Positions 1 to 10,799 of a stretch of DNA of 64,000 bases are shown piece after piece. The DNA comes from Varroa destructor (Eukaryota; Arthropoda; Arachnida; Mesostigmata; Varroidae). The DNA lies in the NCBI RefSeq assembly GCF_002443255.2, contig NW_019211459.1, forward strand, positions 1,380,019-1,444,018, in the 5' to 3' direction. How positions within the stretch are numbered: the first letter of the stretch is position 1; each line of letters opens with the position of its first letter. The position numbers and the translations under genes were made by a program. The notes under the pieces were generated by a model. That model ran no database searches. It was not told the DNA's origin and saw only the letters and a program-made list of their open reading frames with translations.

Positions 1-473
1 CCAAATACACGTCGTGTTTGAGGAAAAGATTGGGATGAAATAACAATAGCTATCGCCATTATGGTTGCCAGAAAACTTGACCGGCACAATTGAAATGGTA
101 ACACATTTATATATAGATGAACACAGAGTGGGTTATCTAAATTCAGTTTTTCCTTATGAGTTATTTAATGGCTGTGTATAAACAAAAACAGCCATTTTAA
201 TGGCTAGAATCATTCGTGTTCGTATGTTAAGTACAAGCATTATTTACTTTCGAAATATTATTTGCGAATGAACTTTGAATCAAGCGATGTTTGCAGGTAT
301 AGCTCGTCATTCAAATATGCTACAATAAAAAAAAAGTTTCAACAAAATTAAGTTTACTAAACTTGATGGCTGGCCAGAGGACCCAATAAAACCGTCAAAA
401 AATTAAAAAGGTTTCAAAAGAACTAGCCGTTGTACCTTATCTGGGCGACCCTATTGATATGTTTTTTTTCAAG

Positions 474-662
474 GTAGCCATTAATTCCGCAGTGAACAAC
501 TTCATCAATGATGACCGTCGGGCCGACGTAATTTTCGAGTTTTTCAAATCAAAATCTTACTGAAATGTGAATCTTCCCTAGATTTTTCAGAATGCAATCA
601 TTAACGAAGACGATTTCGGGCAAATCAATGTTTTTAATTGGATAATAGTTGATCTTGACTAG
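474..662 (+). CDS. Candidate two-exon 3' end of a gene, unknown product
   Basis: Two exons can be read: 474-527 after a T-run acceptor (AAG), and 591-662 after a strong acceptor (TTTTTCAG). They are joined by a 63-base intron that starts GTAATT, and phase 0 is kept. Exon 1 reads VAINSAVNNFINDDRRAD. Exon 2 begins NAIINEDDFGQ and runs to a TAG. The weak similarity of 'NNFIND' to the C-terminal part of juvenile-hormone-binding/takeout-type lipid carriers is an impression only. Against it: the first acceptor is AAG rather than CAG, the exons are short, and no upstream exon was found. It could be chance. Confidence 0.27.
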
Positions 663-1004
663 AACTTTCTGTTCTCGTCATAATGTATTCCCATATCTGT
701 TTAAAAAAAAAAGACCTTTTAGTTTGAAGAATAGCGAGTGAAGGCATACATGCTACGATAAACCGTCCGTCCTGCATATGCTAACATGTCGAGTGTTGTT
801 ACTTCTTGCATAGAGTATTATCACAGCTTTGTTATCTATTCATTTGCCAGTTGTGCATTCTGTAGTGGCCACTTCAGTGGCCTGCGTAGCAAATTGGCAC
901 TTAGCCTATTTGATCCCAGCCACAGCAGCAACCAAGCGTAAGCGTTTTCACAGATTAAAAGCCCCGAGTAGAGATCGCGCAGGTGAAAATAGGTTGAGCG
1001 AAGG

Positions 1005-1030
1005 AGCTAGCTAGCTAGCTAGCTAGCTAG
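1005..1030. repeat. (AGCT)n microsatellite
   Basis: Six and a half uninterrupted AGCT units followed by a degenerate AGTT unit. The tract is its own reverse complement and can fold on itself. Confidence 0.95.
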
Positions 1031-1045
1031 TTAGTTGTATACCAC

Positions 1046-1132
1046 CTGCGAACTGTTTGCCTTGGATCCTGACTGGATAACAATTTCGTTGCGTCATCAG
1101 TTATAAACGAGTTATGGCGGTAAAAGTCATTG
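1046..1132 (-). CDS. Candidate internal exon, unknown product
   Basis: The minus strand has a near-ideal acceptor (pyrimidine run ending TTTCAG) just before 1132 and a fair donor (CGCAG|GTGGTA) after 1046. Only one frame is open through all 87 bases. It gives 28 residues, polar and charged, starting NDFYRHNSFITDDATK. No family recognised and no adjoining exon identified. Confidence 0.3.
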
Positions 1133-1664
1133 CTGAAACGAAAAAAGCTGGGATAAAATGATTACGTATGTGTTTAGCAATAGCTTTGGCAAAGCTACGG
1201 GAACTAATATAGGTTATTAATGGCTACACCAAATGACTGCTCATTATAACATCCTTGTTGAACTTTGTACTTTTAGCACATTGTAAGGAAGGATGATTAT
1301 ACTACACAATGATGTCATGCATGATTTTTAGTGATGGAGAAATTCATTGCAAACTGTAGTTGTTTAATTCCTCTGTTTCTACTGAAAAGATATTCATAAC
1401 GGCGCTAGAGAATTAACGTAAAGTTGTCGTTTAGTAAACAATTCCGCCAAATATATGATCGCTTGCAGTATTAGTCTGTTCTTTGCTTATTATTTCTTAA
1501 TAGGCAAAGAACAGGCTTAATAAAACAAAGAAGCATCAGACCTTCGTATGCTTTGCAGCTGGCTGTTAATCTTGTTGCCTTCATTAACACACCGCGATGC
1601 CTATTGTTACGACTGTTGTGGGTATTATTGTCTTTCTGAAAATAAATCTTGAGAAATGGGTAGA

Positions 1665-1678
1665 GGGGGGGGGGGGGG
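1665..1678. repeat. Poly-G run
   Basis: Fourteen consecutive G on the plus strand. The exact length is likely to vary between reads or individuals. Confidence 0.9.
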
Positions 1679-2390
1679 ATTAAAAGACATGGAAGGTCTG
1701 CTGACAACTACTTTCTTGTCAATCGAGGTTTAGCGGCGACGGCGAAGAGTGCATCTCTATGGCGATATTGTTACTCGCACGACCTGTTGGTGCTTCTGTA
1801 CGCTGGCGTTGGCAGCATAAGCAGTAAATGGAGCACTGTGCTTACGCTGAAATGGCTGCCAGGCACCTGAATGATACAAAATATTGTTAACGACGTAAAG
1901 TACCGACACTTCCACTGCCGCAGCAGCCGCAAATGGCTTCAGTGGTGAAAATAAACACCGGATATAGTCGTCGCGGTGCGGCCGCCATCTGCTGGCGAAG
2001 TTCGTTGTTGTCAGATAACAATGCAATGGCCAGCCGCTATCGACACGACGGCGACAGATCACCGACCACCGACGTACCAGCAAAGGCATAGAGAGACACG
2101 ATGATGAGATAGCCAAAAGCGGAAAGTTAACTATATACACCCAAATGCTGCTGGCACGACCCGAAGGTCGCAGCACCATCTCCTTTCCTCTATCGTCTTC
2201 TTATTTGTGCGATGCTCGGCCTGCTACGCCGTTGTTGTTATTGCGGAGGGTGTTGCTGCGTGAGCCCTTCGGTCACTCTATGACCGCTGAAAGTGCTAGT
2301 ATTGACACTAAAATCGAAATGCTTTGAACTTGACTTTTGGCACCGTCGTCAGGCATCATCTCATCAGACGGCTGGCTCCCAGCACGAACT

Positions 2391-2472
2391 ATGCCCACGC
2401 CCGGATTCGAACCTGGACCACCGCATGTTTCTATGCTTAGAGGCAAATACGTTATCTATTACGCAGATTTCG
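2391..2472 (-). repeat. tRNA-derived element (SINE head or tRNA pseudogene)
   Basis: Read on the minus strand this has a perfect RNA polymerase III B box, GGTTCGAATCC (complement at 2403-2413). About 35-40 bases upstream is an A-box-like AATAGATAACG (complement near 2450-2460), which is the usual tRNA spacing. The T stem keeps four of five pairs. The 3' acceptor strand ends GCGTGGGCA, but the bases in the 5' acceptor position do not pair with it, and the anticodon stem is broken. This is therefore a decayed tRNA copy or the head of a SINE, not a working tRNA. No poly-A tail or target duplication was located. Confidence 0.6.
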
Positions 2473-2531
2473 TTCTTTTCTACTACTGCTACAACCTAAT
2501 CAGAAAGTACTATATACTGCACCGCAACCCA

Positions 2532-2560
2532 AGCGGCGGCGGCGACGACGACGACGACGG
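2532..2560. repeat. (GGC)n(GAC)n trinucleotide tract
   Basis: Imperfect GCG/GAC triplets. In one plus frame they would encode a short Gly/Asp run, but nothing else supports coding here. Confidence 0.85.
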
Positions 2561-3472
2561 CGACTGACGCCCACGTGGAGACATTTTTCATGTAGGCAGC
2601 AAAAACGGCAACATATTTTTGGCGATCGTTCGTCGTGTTTGCATCAGGCGGTATGCAATGTAATTTATATATATAAGAATTTTATGTATAAGTGCTAATC
2701 CTGTATGGAAATTGTATTTTCTATTTAATATATCAAAAATACATTTGGAGAGCATGCTTATTGTCAGCAAAGATATCCGAAGTTTAATAAGAGCGCTGAA
2801 TTTGCTCAGAAACGCAGCTTTTAACAAAATCTACGCAAAATGTTGAAAATGTAGCAAGCTTAAGGACGATAAAGTTTATTACTAAAATAGGTAAATTCTG
2901 CTATCAATGGAGACTTTTGGGTTGAAGTTAAAACGTTAAACTTTAAGCATTTATAAACAGTTACAAAGGCTGCGCATCTCATTAACAGAAGCAAAGTCTA
3001 GTAAATATTTACAACAGCTATATGACGGACCCTGACATTCACTGAAAAGATATAAAGCTGAGTAAGAATTTTTTGTTCGATAAAACGCGCAATCAGTTGC
3101 TCTGAACGACGGTGGATAGGAGGGGATCACTCGGACGACCGGTCAGGCGGCTGAGCGAGCAAAGAAGGAAACTCACTAAGAAACCTTTGCTCTTTGGCGG
3201 CTGGCAGCTGCAGCAAGAACCGACCAGGCAAGCGGTCCTTCTGAGGCCTTACTTCTTTGCGTACTTAATCGGCCAGCGGTGACTTACAATAGTACGGCAG
3301 TGGTAGCGGCAGCAGCGGTGGCAGTGTGTTAGTAATGGCCGAGATTTTCCTAATGACGGGACGCGCGAACATCACAGAGACAGAACGGGAGCAAGAATCC
3401 ACTGGTGACGGTTATAGGGGTGGTTCAGTGCAATAGTCATGGAGTATAACCCTTCTGCATGTGAAAACTTAC

Positions 3473-3601
3473 TCGCTTGTGCGCTCGCTGCTCGCTCGTA
3501 GTCCTGCCATGCTCTATCGAGCTTCTTGGACGTCGTCGGCTAGCCCGCCCGCCAGCGAGCCAGATGTTAACCGGCCATCGAGGAGCAGGAGACGCAATCA
3601 T
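3473..3601 (-). CDS. Candidate first coding exon, basic N-terminus
   Basis: Minus-strand ATG at 3601 opens 43 codons that end exactly at a GTAAGT donor (GCGA|GTAAGTTTT). The stretch is GC-richer than its surroundings. The peptide starts MIASPAPRWPVNIWLAGG and becomes strongly basic (several RR). No downstream exon could be joined in phase. It may instead be 5' untranslated sequence. Confidence 0.2.
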
Positions 3602-3700
3602 GCCTGCATGTAAGCACACAGGCAGGAAAAGCGATAGCTACGGATAACGATGGCTAACGGAAAAAAGTTTTCAAACGCTATTTGGTTCGCTTTTTTCCTT

Positions 3701-3720
3701 CTGCTGCTGCTGCTGCTGCT
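3701..3720. repeat. (CTG)n trinucleotide repeat
   Basis: Nearly seven uninterrupted CTG units beside a pyrimidine-rich stretch. Confidence 0.95.
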
Positions 3721-4653
3721 ACACGTATGCTGTCGCTGTTATTAGTAGGCAATGGTCGATTATTTGTCGTTGCTTTTGTCTTTTACGTTTTACACTGCCC
3801 TGAACTGTAAAACTGCTGTTGGCGAGAGAGATATCTCTCGCTGCCTACCACAAATCATAATCGTAAATACGCACGTGCATGCAAACAATATCGTAGTTGC
3901 TACTGCTGCCGATGGACCCAGCGTTTTTTACGTCTCTATAGTCAATCTTAATATTTATAGATGGTGGTCGTTCCACCGAATAACAGCCAAGCAGGATGAG
4001 ACTATAATTGAATACTATCTATCACATATGCTGTTATTTGCTGCTGTAATAACACAATTGCTAATAGTACTAAACCAAAAGCGTTGCGTGCCGTACAGAT
4101 TGGTCGTTCTCCAAAATTCCCTATCTGTAATGCAAAACGAGATGGATAAACGAATGGATGAATGAATGTACAAAACAACAAAAAACAAAGAAAGAACAAA
4201 GTCTTATAATTCGACATGGTTTATTAACAGATGCTTTGCAAATAATCAAATACGTACATCTTCTTGCACACACGAAGTTGGCGCTTTATTATGGCCTTAT
4301 TTTTTGTTTATTTTTCCTTATATCTTACATACGTACTGTACAGTGTCGTATATGTTTATGTTGAGGCTTGACGGGGTCTATACGAGGCTTTTGTCTGTAT
4401 ACTTTACTTGCTTTAAAAGTGCACAAATCGGATTTAGTTCAATGAGCGCGCACGCAAGAGAGCTTCAGTGACCTAGTTGTTCGCTGTCGGACAACGGCGC
4501 AACGAGAACGCACGTACTTCATTAAATGTTTTTTTTTAACCTCAACCATATCGTTAACCTCGAAGGAGAAGAACGAGGTTTCATAGAGGAATATAGCGGT
4601 ACAGAATTTTCGGGAGTACGATTACCGTACCGAAGTGTTGCTTTCAATTCGGT

Positions 4654-5094
4654 TCAAAACCATATGCTTGAGTAGAGTGTTTCTTCTAATAACAATAGGA
4701 AAGCTTTCTTTAAATCCAAATGAATCGTATGTTCTAAATGTTTTGATGACACGCTAGGGTACAGCACTTTTGCCACAAATATATTAGCGATTAATTTCGA
4801 TGATTTTGCAATATGATCCAGCTCACGACGAAGCGTACGTTTGTTATACGTAAACAGAGCCAAACTGGGTACGTCAAAATTTCTGGGTTGAACAAGTAGA
4901 TTTTGTCGATTGCTTGTATTGTCTAGCAGACTATCTCTACTCAGAGCCCAGAAATAATTGAGCACTATGGATATGCAAGCCCAGAGAGTGGTTAACTGAC
5001 TAGAGTACAGACAAAGGCCGCAGATGAGCGAAATGTTTCTGGCCAGATTCCAAAACGAGCAAAAAACACAAAAATAACCACAGCGACGGAGCAT
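4654..5094 (-). CDS. 146-codon open frame with hydrophobic N-terminus, doubtful
   Basis: One of the longer frames in AT-rich DNA. From an ATG at 5094 the first 50 residues are hydrophobic with two possible membrane spans (around residues 1-20 and 22-48); the rest is mixed. A second minus-strand frame of 61 codons ends nine bases upstream (5103-5288). Chemoreceptor remnants can look like this, but the diagnostic C-terminal motif was not found. A chance frame is as likely. Confidence 0.15.
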   Translation of the reverse strand: MLRRCGYFCVFCSFWNLARNISLICGLCLYSSQLTTLWACISIVLNYFWALSRDSLLDNTSNRQNLLVQPRNFDVPSLALFTYNKRTLRRELDHIAKSSKLIANIFVAKVLYPSVSSKHLEHTIHLDLKKAFLLLLEETLYSSIWF

Positions 5095-6225
5095 TTATCG
5101 TATCAACTGTTCGGAGTATCGAATAAAAAAGCTACTCTGAGCAAACGTTTAGTATAGTCAACGTCTCTAGCCAGGGGTATACTACCGTAGCCATTCAATT
5201 CATTATTACGATGGTATTTCAAATAAAGGCGCGAACTGGCGCCGATTGCTTTTTGCCGACACGTCACAGAAGATAGACGTTTCTTCAATAGTTTTTCGTT
5301 TATAGTGGATGCGTAAGAAACTTTTCCGTACTTTTTGATACCTGATCTGCTCTCTGTTCTTACTGTCCGTGCTTATGTACGTCAATGGCTGTGTGACAAT
5401 AAGTTATCAATGGTAGTAGCTCCCAACATATCTGGGTATCATATGTATCGGTAGACCTTTGCAGTTGGCAGATTATTTTAATGGGCATCATCTTATCTTT
5501 TCTCGTTTTCTCGATAGGCACACTTCGACGATTCCCTTAAGAGCGACGGCTATTAACTCACAGAGGAAAAGTGATCCCCTTGACGTCAATTTGGTTAAGA
5601 CATTATAAACACAAGTTCACACACAATTTTAAAAATTCACATATCCAATTTACAGACCTAATTCGTACTCGTATCAGTCGAGGACAACAATGATCCTAAC
5701 AGCGGACGAAGACCTAATGGTTCATGCTTATTTCTACGAGGTGGCATCTAGAAGTCTGCGACAGACTGGTGCTTAAAAACTGATTTTATTTTAGAAGTGC
5801 ATCTCAGTTATCCATAATGAGCAGACTGTGGAGAATCTGGACAAACGTCCCAAAACTATTAAAAAAAAAAGAAAACACGCCATTTTTTATTCGCTCATTG
5901 CACTATGTTGTGCTACTAGTCCGTAGCTGCCATTTACACGCAAATAAACTAATTAATAAAGTCTCGCTGCGTAAATTTTGTTTCTCGCGTAGAATCCACG
6001 AGCCAGAGCTGATTGGGCCAAAATGCGGGAGTTGCATTATAAATAAGTCAACCTAACGCTGGATAGTTGCTATAGTGCGCGAGGTAGAGCTAGCCTCGTT
6101 CGAACATTGGATCGAGAAGCTACTTGATAAAACCTAGATGTGGCAGAATAATATGTCACTGGTTGCCCAGTGAACGTATCAAAGTATTCGAAATTTACGT
6201 TGCTTCCACCGTTAGGCAACAGTTT

Positions 6226-6231
<6 letters not shown>

Positions 6232-6268
<37 letters not shown>
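6232..6268. repeat. (AT)n microsatellite
   Basis: Uninterrupted AT dinucleotides over about 37 bases. Confidence 0.95.
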
Positions 6269-6272
<4 letters not shown>

Positions 6273-7107
6273 CTGGATTAGTGTATTATCGTCACTATTA
6301 GAGCAGTGAAGTCTTGGAGGCTTTCCGCATCGCCTTTGCTTGCATCGCCATTTTTTCTCATCTTGCCATCAGCTGCGTTACAGTTTAGCAGGTCATTGAT
6401 TCGATCGTGTTGTAAGATATCATCGTCTCGCTGTGACTGTACGGATGATAAGTGGACAACCGTGAAAGGGTCGACGGGCTTTATGCGATGATTGCCTGTT
6501 TTGCTGTCGCGCTTGAGAGTTGCCGCCAGTGTTCCTGGGCAACGATGGCTGCCGACGACACCGTGAGCCCTGCCACCGCCGCGAAAGTTGGCGTTTCAGC
6601 AATGGACGACGAACCCGCGCATTTCAATACGCATATACGCAAACTCCCCTATCCAAGCTACTAACAGTACCGGTCGCTGCATCTAATACAATACGTAGGT
6701 ATAGCAGCCACGGCCGACAAAAGTTGCGTATCTCTCCAGAACCAAACAGGAAGAGTATGTGCCGCAGGCTCAAAGGAGTCTGTCTCTTTTGTAGAAAATA
6801 AGAAACGACGTTCCGCACGGCCGCTTAGATCATGACGACGTTAGCTAAAACACCTTGATAGAGAAAATTCTATACCATACTAAATGACCTTTTCAACAGC
6901 CGATTATGTTGTTGCAAAGCACCGCTGTGCTATAACAATGAACAGACTTATATATTCTCTAAGGACTCGGTCGCGATTGTTTTATACGCATTTTACTGTT
7001 AATATGCCTTCCTGTTTATCGCTCCGCCTCGGCGTTCTCTTGTTATAGCAGCAGCGAGCTGCCGGTAATGCTAACTAGTCAGCGTTCTTGGCCCGGTTCT
7101 ATTGTAG

Positions 7108-7363
7108 CACGATTCCGACTGCTCGTCTACAATGTCTTCTTTGTTTCTATTCGCATGCATCTATTTTGGAATAAAGTTGGCTGGCCGGCCGCCAACCGAA
7201 TCGGCATCTTCTGACCTTTGTCTCATCGTCTCATCGATTTGGTCATCGACTGGTAGCCATTGCTTATTCCGACGTACAAAATATGGACGGCAATCCTGTT
7301 GTCTAAGTGCCTATTCGGTGATCACGGCCGTCGTTGAGGGGACCAGGGGGTACGAATTTCGCA
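7108..7363 (+). CDS. Candidate exon, Cys-containing secreted-type protein
   Basis: A pyrimidine-led acceptor (TTCTATTGTAG) precedes 7108 and a GTGAGT donor (TTTCGCA|GTGAGT) follows 7363. Phase 0 is open through all 85 codons. An internal ATG at 7132 starts a signal-like segment (MSSLFLFACIYFGIKLAG), followed by a Ser- and Cys-rich stretch with SCC. If translation starts there, this is a first coding exon of a secreted protein. No partner exon was found. Confidence 0.3.
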
Positions 7364-7765
7364 GTGAGTGCGACTCAGTTACACCTTCCTGCTCTAGCCG
7401 CTACATTTGCATCGCAAAAAGGTAGAAAAAAACTAATCACAGACGTACAGGTCGGCGCGGATCGCTCGTTTTGATTTTAGAGAAAGAGATGTTGTACCGT
7501 TTTAGTCCGCATATAATTTTCGTTTATTCAAATCAAATACTTGCTTGGCGTACGCCCATCTAACCACTTATCTATAGTGGCTGTACCTTTTGAGGCAAAA
7601 GCCCCCGTGCTACAGTCGATAAAAGGTTCCACAAGCCAATGCGAAAAATCTCGCGTCACAGTCATGTGATTTATATACATCAAGTGCTTATCAAGCTTTG
7701 ATCCAGAGTCCAAGAGCTAACGACGGCGATGGCGAACGAATCGGCTGCAACGGATTGTGTCTTAC

Positions 7766-8145
7766 CATACGTGTTTAGCAGCTTGTAGCTGCTGCCTGTT
7801 CCTGCGACCAAGGAACGTCCCCTGCTTCTGACTAGCCATCGTATGGATCGCACCATACAGGTATCAGCCTCAATAAAAGCTACGGCTGAGCACATGTCGG
7901 TTGGCTTAGGTTGACTTGTCTTGGTTACTGCTAGACAGAGAATTATAGAGCCAGTGTCGTCGAATGAGGGTGGTGAAGATCTGTTGACGGCGCCTGCCTC
8001 CTGCAGCAAACGATAGCAGTTGCAATCATGGCTATTTTTGAAGCGATGTCACTGCTACCATGCGTGGCCGCGGCTGTGTGAGCTCATGCAAACAGAGCGG
8101 GGACTGACTGATGACCACTTGGTCCATTTGCTGCCTTGTCATCAG
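7766..8145 (-). CDS. Candidate gene, two in-phase exons, unknown product
   Basis: Exon 8059-8145 (29 codons, acceptor GTTACAG, donor CGCATG|GTAGCA) and exon 7766-8000 (78 codons plus one base, acceptor TTTGCTGCAG, donor TATG|GTAAGA) join at phase 0 across a 58-base intron. The larger exon reads EAGAVNRSSPPSFDDTGS, then a hydrophobic stretch (SIILCLAV), a Cys-containing part and a basic tail (WLVRSRGRS). The main doubts are the short intron and the weaker first donor. The strand between 7680 and 8009 stays open beyond the donor, so the exon end is a splice inference. Confidence 0.35.
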
Positions 8146-9471
8146 CTGTAACGCCGGGCACCCGTGCCGGTGCCTATAGCGAGATCTACACGAGCTTGCG
8201 GGCCTAGTCTCATCTCACAAACGAGGTCAACGTCCGCTTTGAGTCATCCCCTCTCAGCACGATTGAAGCATCAAATCAGCTGCATATAGGTGGATAGTGT
8301 ATGATCACCGTTTAAAACTTGCGTGGAGTGTCAATTGCGTGTTCGTATTTTTCCTGCACTCTAAAACTACGTTACCTTTGAATTAATCCACAATATACTA
8401 AATCAAGATGATGTTCGAAAAGTCAAACTTAATCTATCAAAAAAAACCCGGCCATCCAGACACACTTTTCTGTATAAGCGAAACATTTATCTGGAAATGT
8501 CTCAGTGTTTTGCACTACCGAAAACTGATAAGATTTAGAACTCTTATTCTCGTTAGCAGTGTTTGCCTGTAGCACAGCACAAAGATCGGATCGAATCATT
8601 GTGTCCAGCTTTAGACAGACAAAGCTGGGAAGGCTGTTGCAGTCAATATCTGCTTATAGTCGATGTTTCTGACGTGTGTCTGCCAAGCTATAAGAAGGGG
8701 AATGGCGGCACACTGAAACGTACGTAGCGAGCCAGTTTCTACAGAGATGGGCACCTGACGAGACGCCGTAATTTATAGTTCAAGCGATCCGTTTTCGTGC
8801 TAAATTAACAACAACTGAAAAGCTAAAAAAAAAAAAAAATGATGTACCCGTTGTAAAATGCTAGGTAAATAATATGGACACTTGTTGTCCTATCATCTAT
8901 AATCCTCCTATAGCTTATATAACGTCTATAGCTCGACTTCACTTTGAGTATTGTGATCGAAAAGGTGGCAAGTTTTTTCCATTATGTTCACTAACTTCTT
9001 GGCATTATTGCGGCTTACTCGAACGCAATACCTGTATTTCTATGGATAAGTGGTTTCGTTCGTCACGCAAGAAATGCTGTTCAGCTTCAGCATCTGACGC
9101 TATATCCGTGATCGACAAAGATCCCCTTAGTCGAATATCTATTTGTACCCATAGATCGTATCGTTCCTTTGTCACGATCCGGTGCTCGTATCGCAGTTTG
9201 GAAGTCCGTTTGATGATACAGCATCAATGATCATTTAGTGATAGCAACGGCTTATTTATTAACAAAACTAAACTGAAAGCTGTTTTCTCTACTAAGACGT
9301 AAAGTAGATATTTATTTACTTGTTTCAATATAAATAAAAACAACTACAGGCATCTTCTTAGGTAAACGTAGTCAGCTAGTCTTTACCTAACTTTAGCAAG
9401 GATCGATTTTAACTGCGCTGATTTATAGATCTGTAGGTCGATGTACTGAATGACTATATCTTCTTCTACAG

Positions 9472-9981
9472 CAACCTCAAGCTCACCCGAGCCGACAGTC
9501 CGATATGACTACAAGAAAAAAACGTCCGCGGCGCGTCTTGAATCGCTCCTGGCTGCGCGGGAAGCCTCGCGAGAGGCTCGCGACGAGCTATGGCCGCCGC
9601 CTCAGCTGCCGCTTAGTCCACGCAGTGCAAGTCCACAAGAAGCACCCATGGCATTGCCTTCTCTCGCGATGTCACCGGCTGATCAGCAAGTGGACACACC
9701 GCTTTCGGAGTCACCAACCCCCGCGGTGGCTTTCAGTCAGCCATTGGCTCACGAGGTCAAGACGGTGTTACTCGAACAGGCAGCATTTGTGCACCAGCAG
9801 GGCGCTCAAACTGGAGTAGCAGCAGGCAGTATGTGGCAGGTGCCTGGAAATGGTCTTCCGGCGATACCTCACTATCATCTTCAACCGGCTGCTGCGCTTG
9901 AAGTGGCTTTCAGAGGCACTCCTGCGATTGCTCCACCCGCCGGTGCGCCATTCAACCAGGCAACAGCACCTTTCATCAGAG
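9472..9981 (+). CDS. Pro/Ala-rich coding exon, product unknown
   Basis: Best single exon in the window. The frame is open for 170 codons in a block clearly GC-richer than its AT-rich flanks. It has an acceptor (ATCTTCTTCTACAG) before 9472 and a donor (ATCAGAG|GTAGGC) after 9981. An in-frame ATG at 9450 could instead make it a first exon. The protein has a Ser/Thr-rich start, the motif TVRYDYKKK, a probable short helix rich in Ala, Arg and Glu (ARLESLLAAREASREARDE), and then about 115 residues of low-complexity Pro/Ala/Gln sequence (PPPQLPLSP, APPAGAP). This composition is common in disordered scaffolds and transcription cofactors; no domain is recognisable. The exon leaves one base, and the exon at 10528 supplies the matching two. 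Confidence 0.7.
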
Positions 9982-10314
9982 GTAGGCAAGCGTTCCTAAA
10001 CTAGCCCTTAGGCTTCATCCTTCCAACAGTGCAGCGGAGGCTCCCGCATAAAAAATCATTGACTTTACTTTATACATGCTACGTATTGAGATCTTCCTAT
10101 TAGACTGCTTCGGGTTTGATGCGTAGAACTGCCATTGGGCAATACATGAGATTACCCTGAAAAACTAATAGTTTTGTTTAAGACCAGAGAAATAGGTAAT
10201 TCTTTGACAGTTGGAAAAATACGATGAAACAAGTAGCCATAACTCAATGCTCTTATTATATTAGACGACCTCTTTTCGTTTTTCGAAGGAAATTCCCTTT
10301 GGCTCTGTATGCAG

Positions 10315-10457
10315 CCCGGTCACGGAGTCCTGGTGCCTACAGACAAGCTGCCGCCAGGCCCCAAATTGCAAGTAGCGCGGACAACCGCTCACGGCTTCGA
10401 TGCACCTGTTGCCCGATGCCCGGTTGAGGAACAGCATGCCTTTACTATGCGGGGCGG
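10315..10457 (+). CDS. Candidate exon between 9472-9981 and 10528-10769
   Basis: A strong acceptor (CTTTGGCTCTGTATGCAG) precedes 10315 and a GTAAAT donor follows 10457. Phase 0 reads PGHGVLVPTDKLPPGPKLQV and continues to GFDAPVARCPVEEQHAFTMRG, in GC-rich sequence. It is convincing on its own, but its phase does not join the exon at 9472-9981 at that exon's best donor, nor the one at 10528. It may belong to another transcript form or be a chance frame. Confidence 0.33.
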
Positions 10458-10527
10458 GTAAATCTGAATGGTCTTTAAACGACTACAGCGGTTTCGCACC
10501 GCTAAAAAATCTGGCCTTTGCTTGTAG

Positions 10528-10769
10528 AGGCCACGCCTCGTTATGACTATAACGAGAATGCGGATTACGGTGATGTTGATGGCAACCGAAAATCCAAACA
10601 TGGCCGGTTACGTACGATCGGTTGTATGATATTGAACAAGCTTCCATCACCTATAATCAATCATACTAAGCAAGTAATGACGCTAACTCAGTTTATCAAG
10701 GAACCGTTTACCAACATCGATCGCATTCGATCGGTGTGGCAAAGCAAGGTGCAACAAGATAAAAACTAG
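10528..10769 (+). CDS. Candidate exon of the Pro/Ala-rich gene
   Basis: The acceptor CCTTTGCTTGTAG precedes 10528. Two leading bases complete the codon left by exon 9472-9981 (giving Glu), then the frame reads ATPRYDYNENADYGDVDGN and KSKHG. It stays open to a TAG at 10767, 80 codons in all. The motif xxRYDY recurs from the upstream exon. Only the first third is GC-balanced and acidic; the rest is AT-rich, so the exon may end earlier at an unnoticed donor. Confidence 0.42.
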
Positions 10770-10799
10770 TCTCAAACCGATGCTCATTTAGTAAGTACG

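Noticed and set aside
3752..4165. 137-codon plus-strand frame with a hydrophobic start
   Set aside because: AT-rich, no splice or promoter context, no motif; a length expected by chance.
8568..8690. Plus-strand acceptor followed by 34 open codons
   Set aside because: Moderate acceptor only, no donor or partner exon, short.
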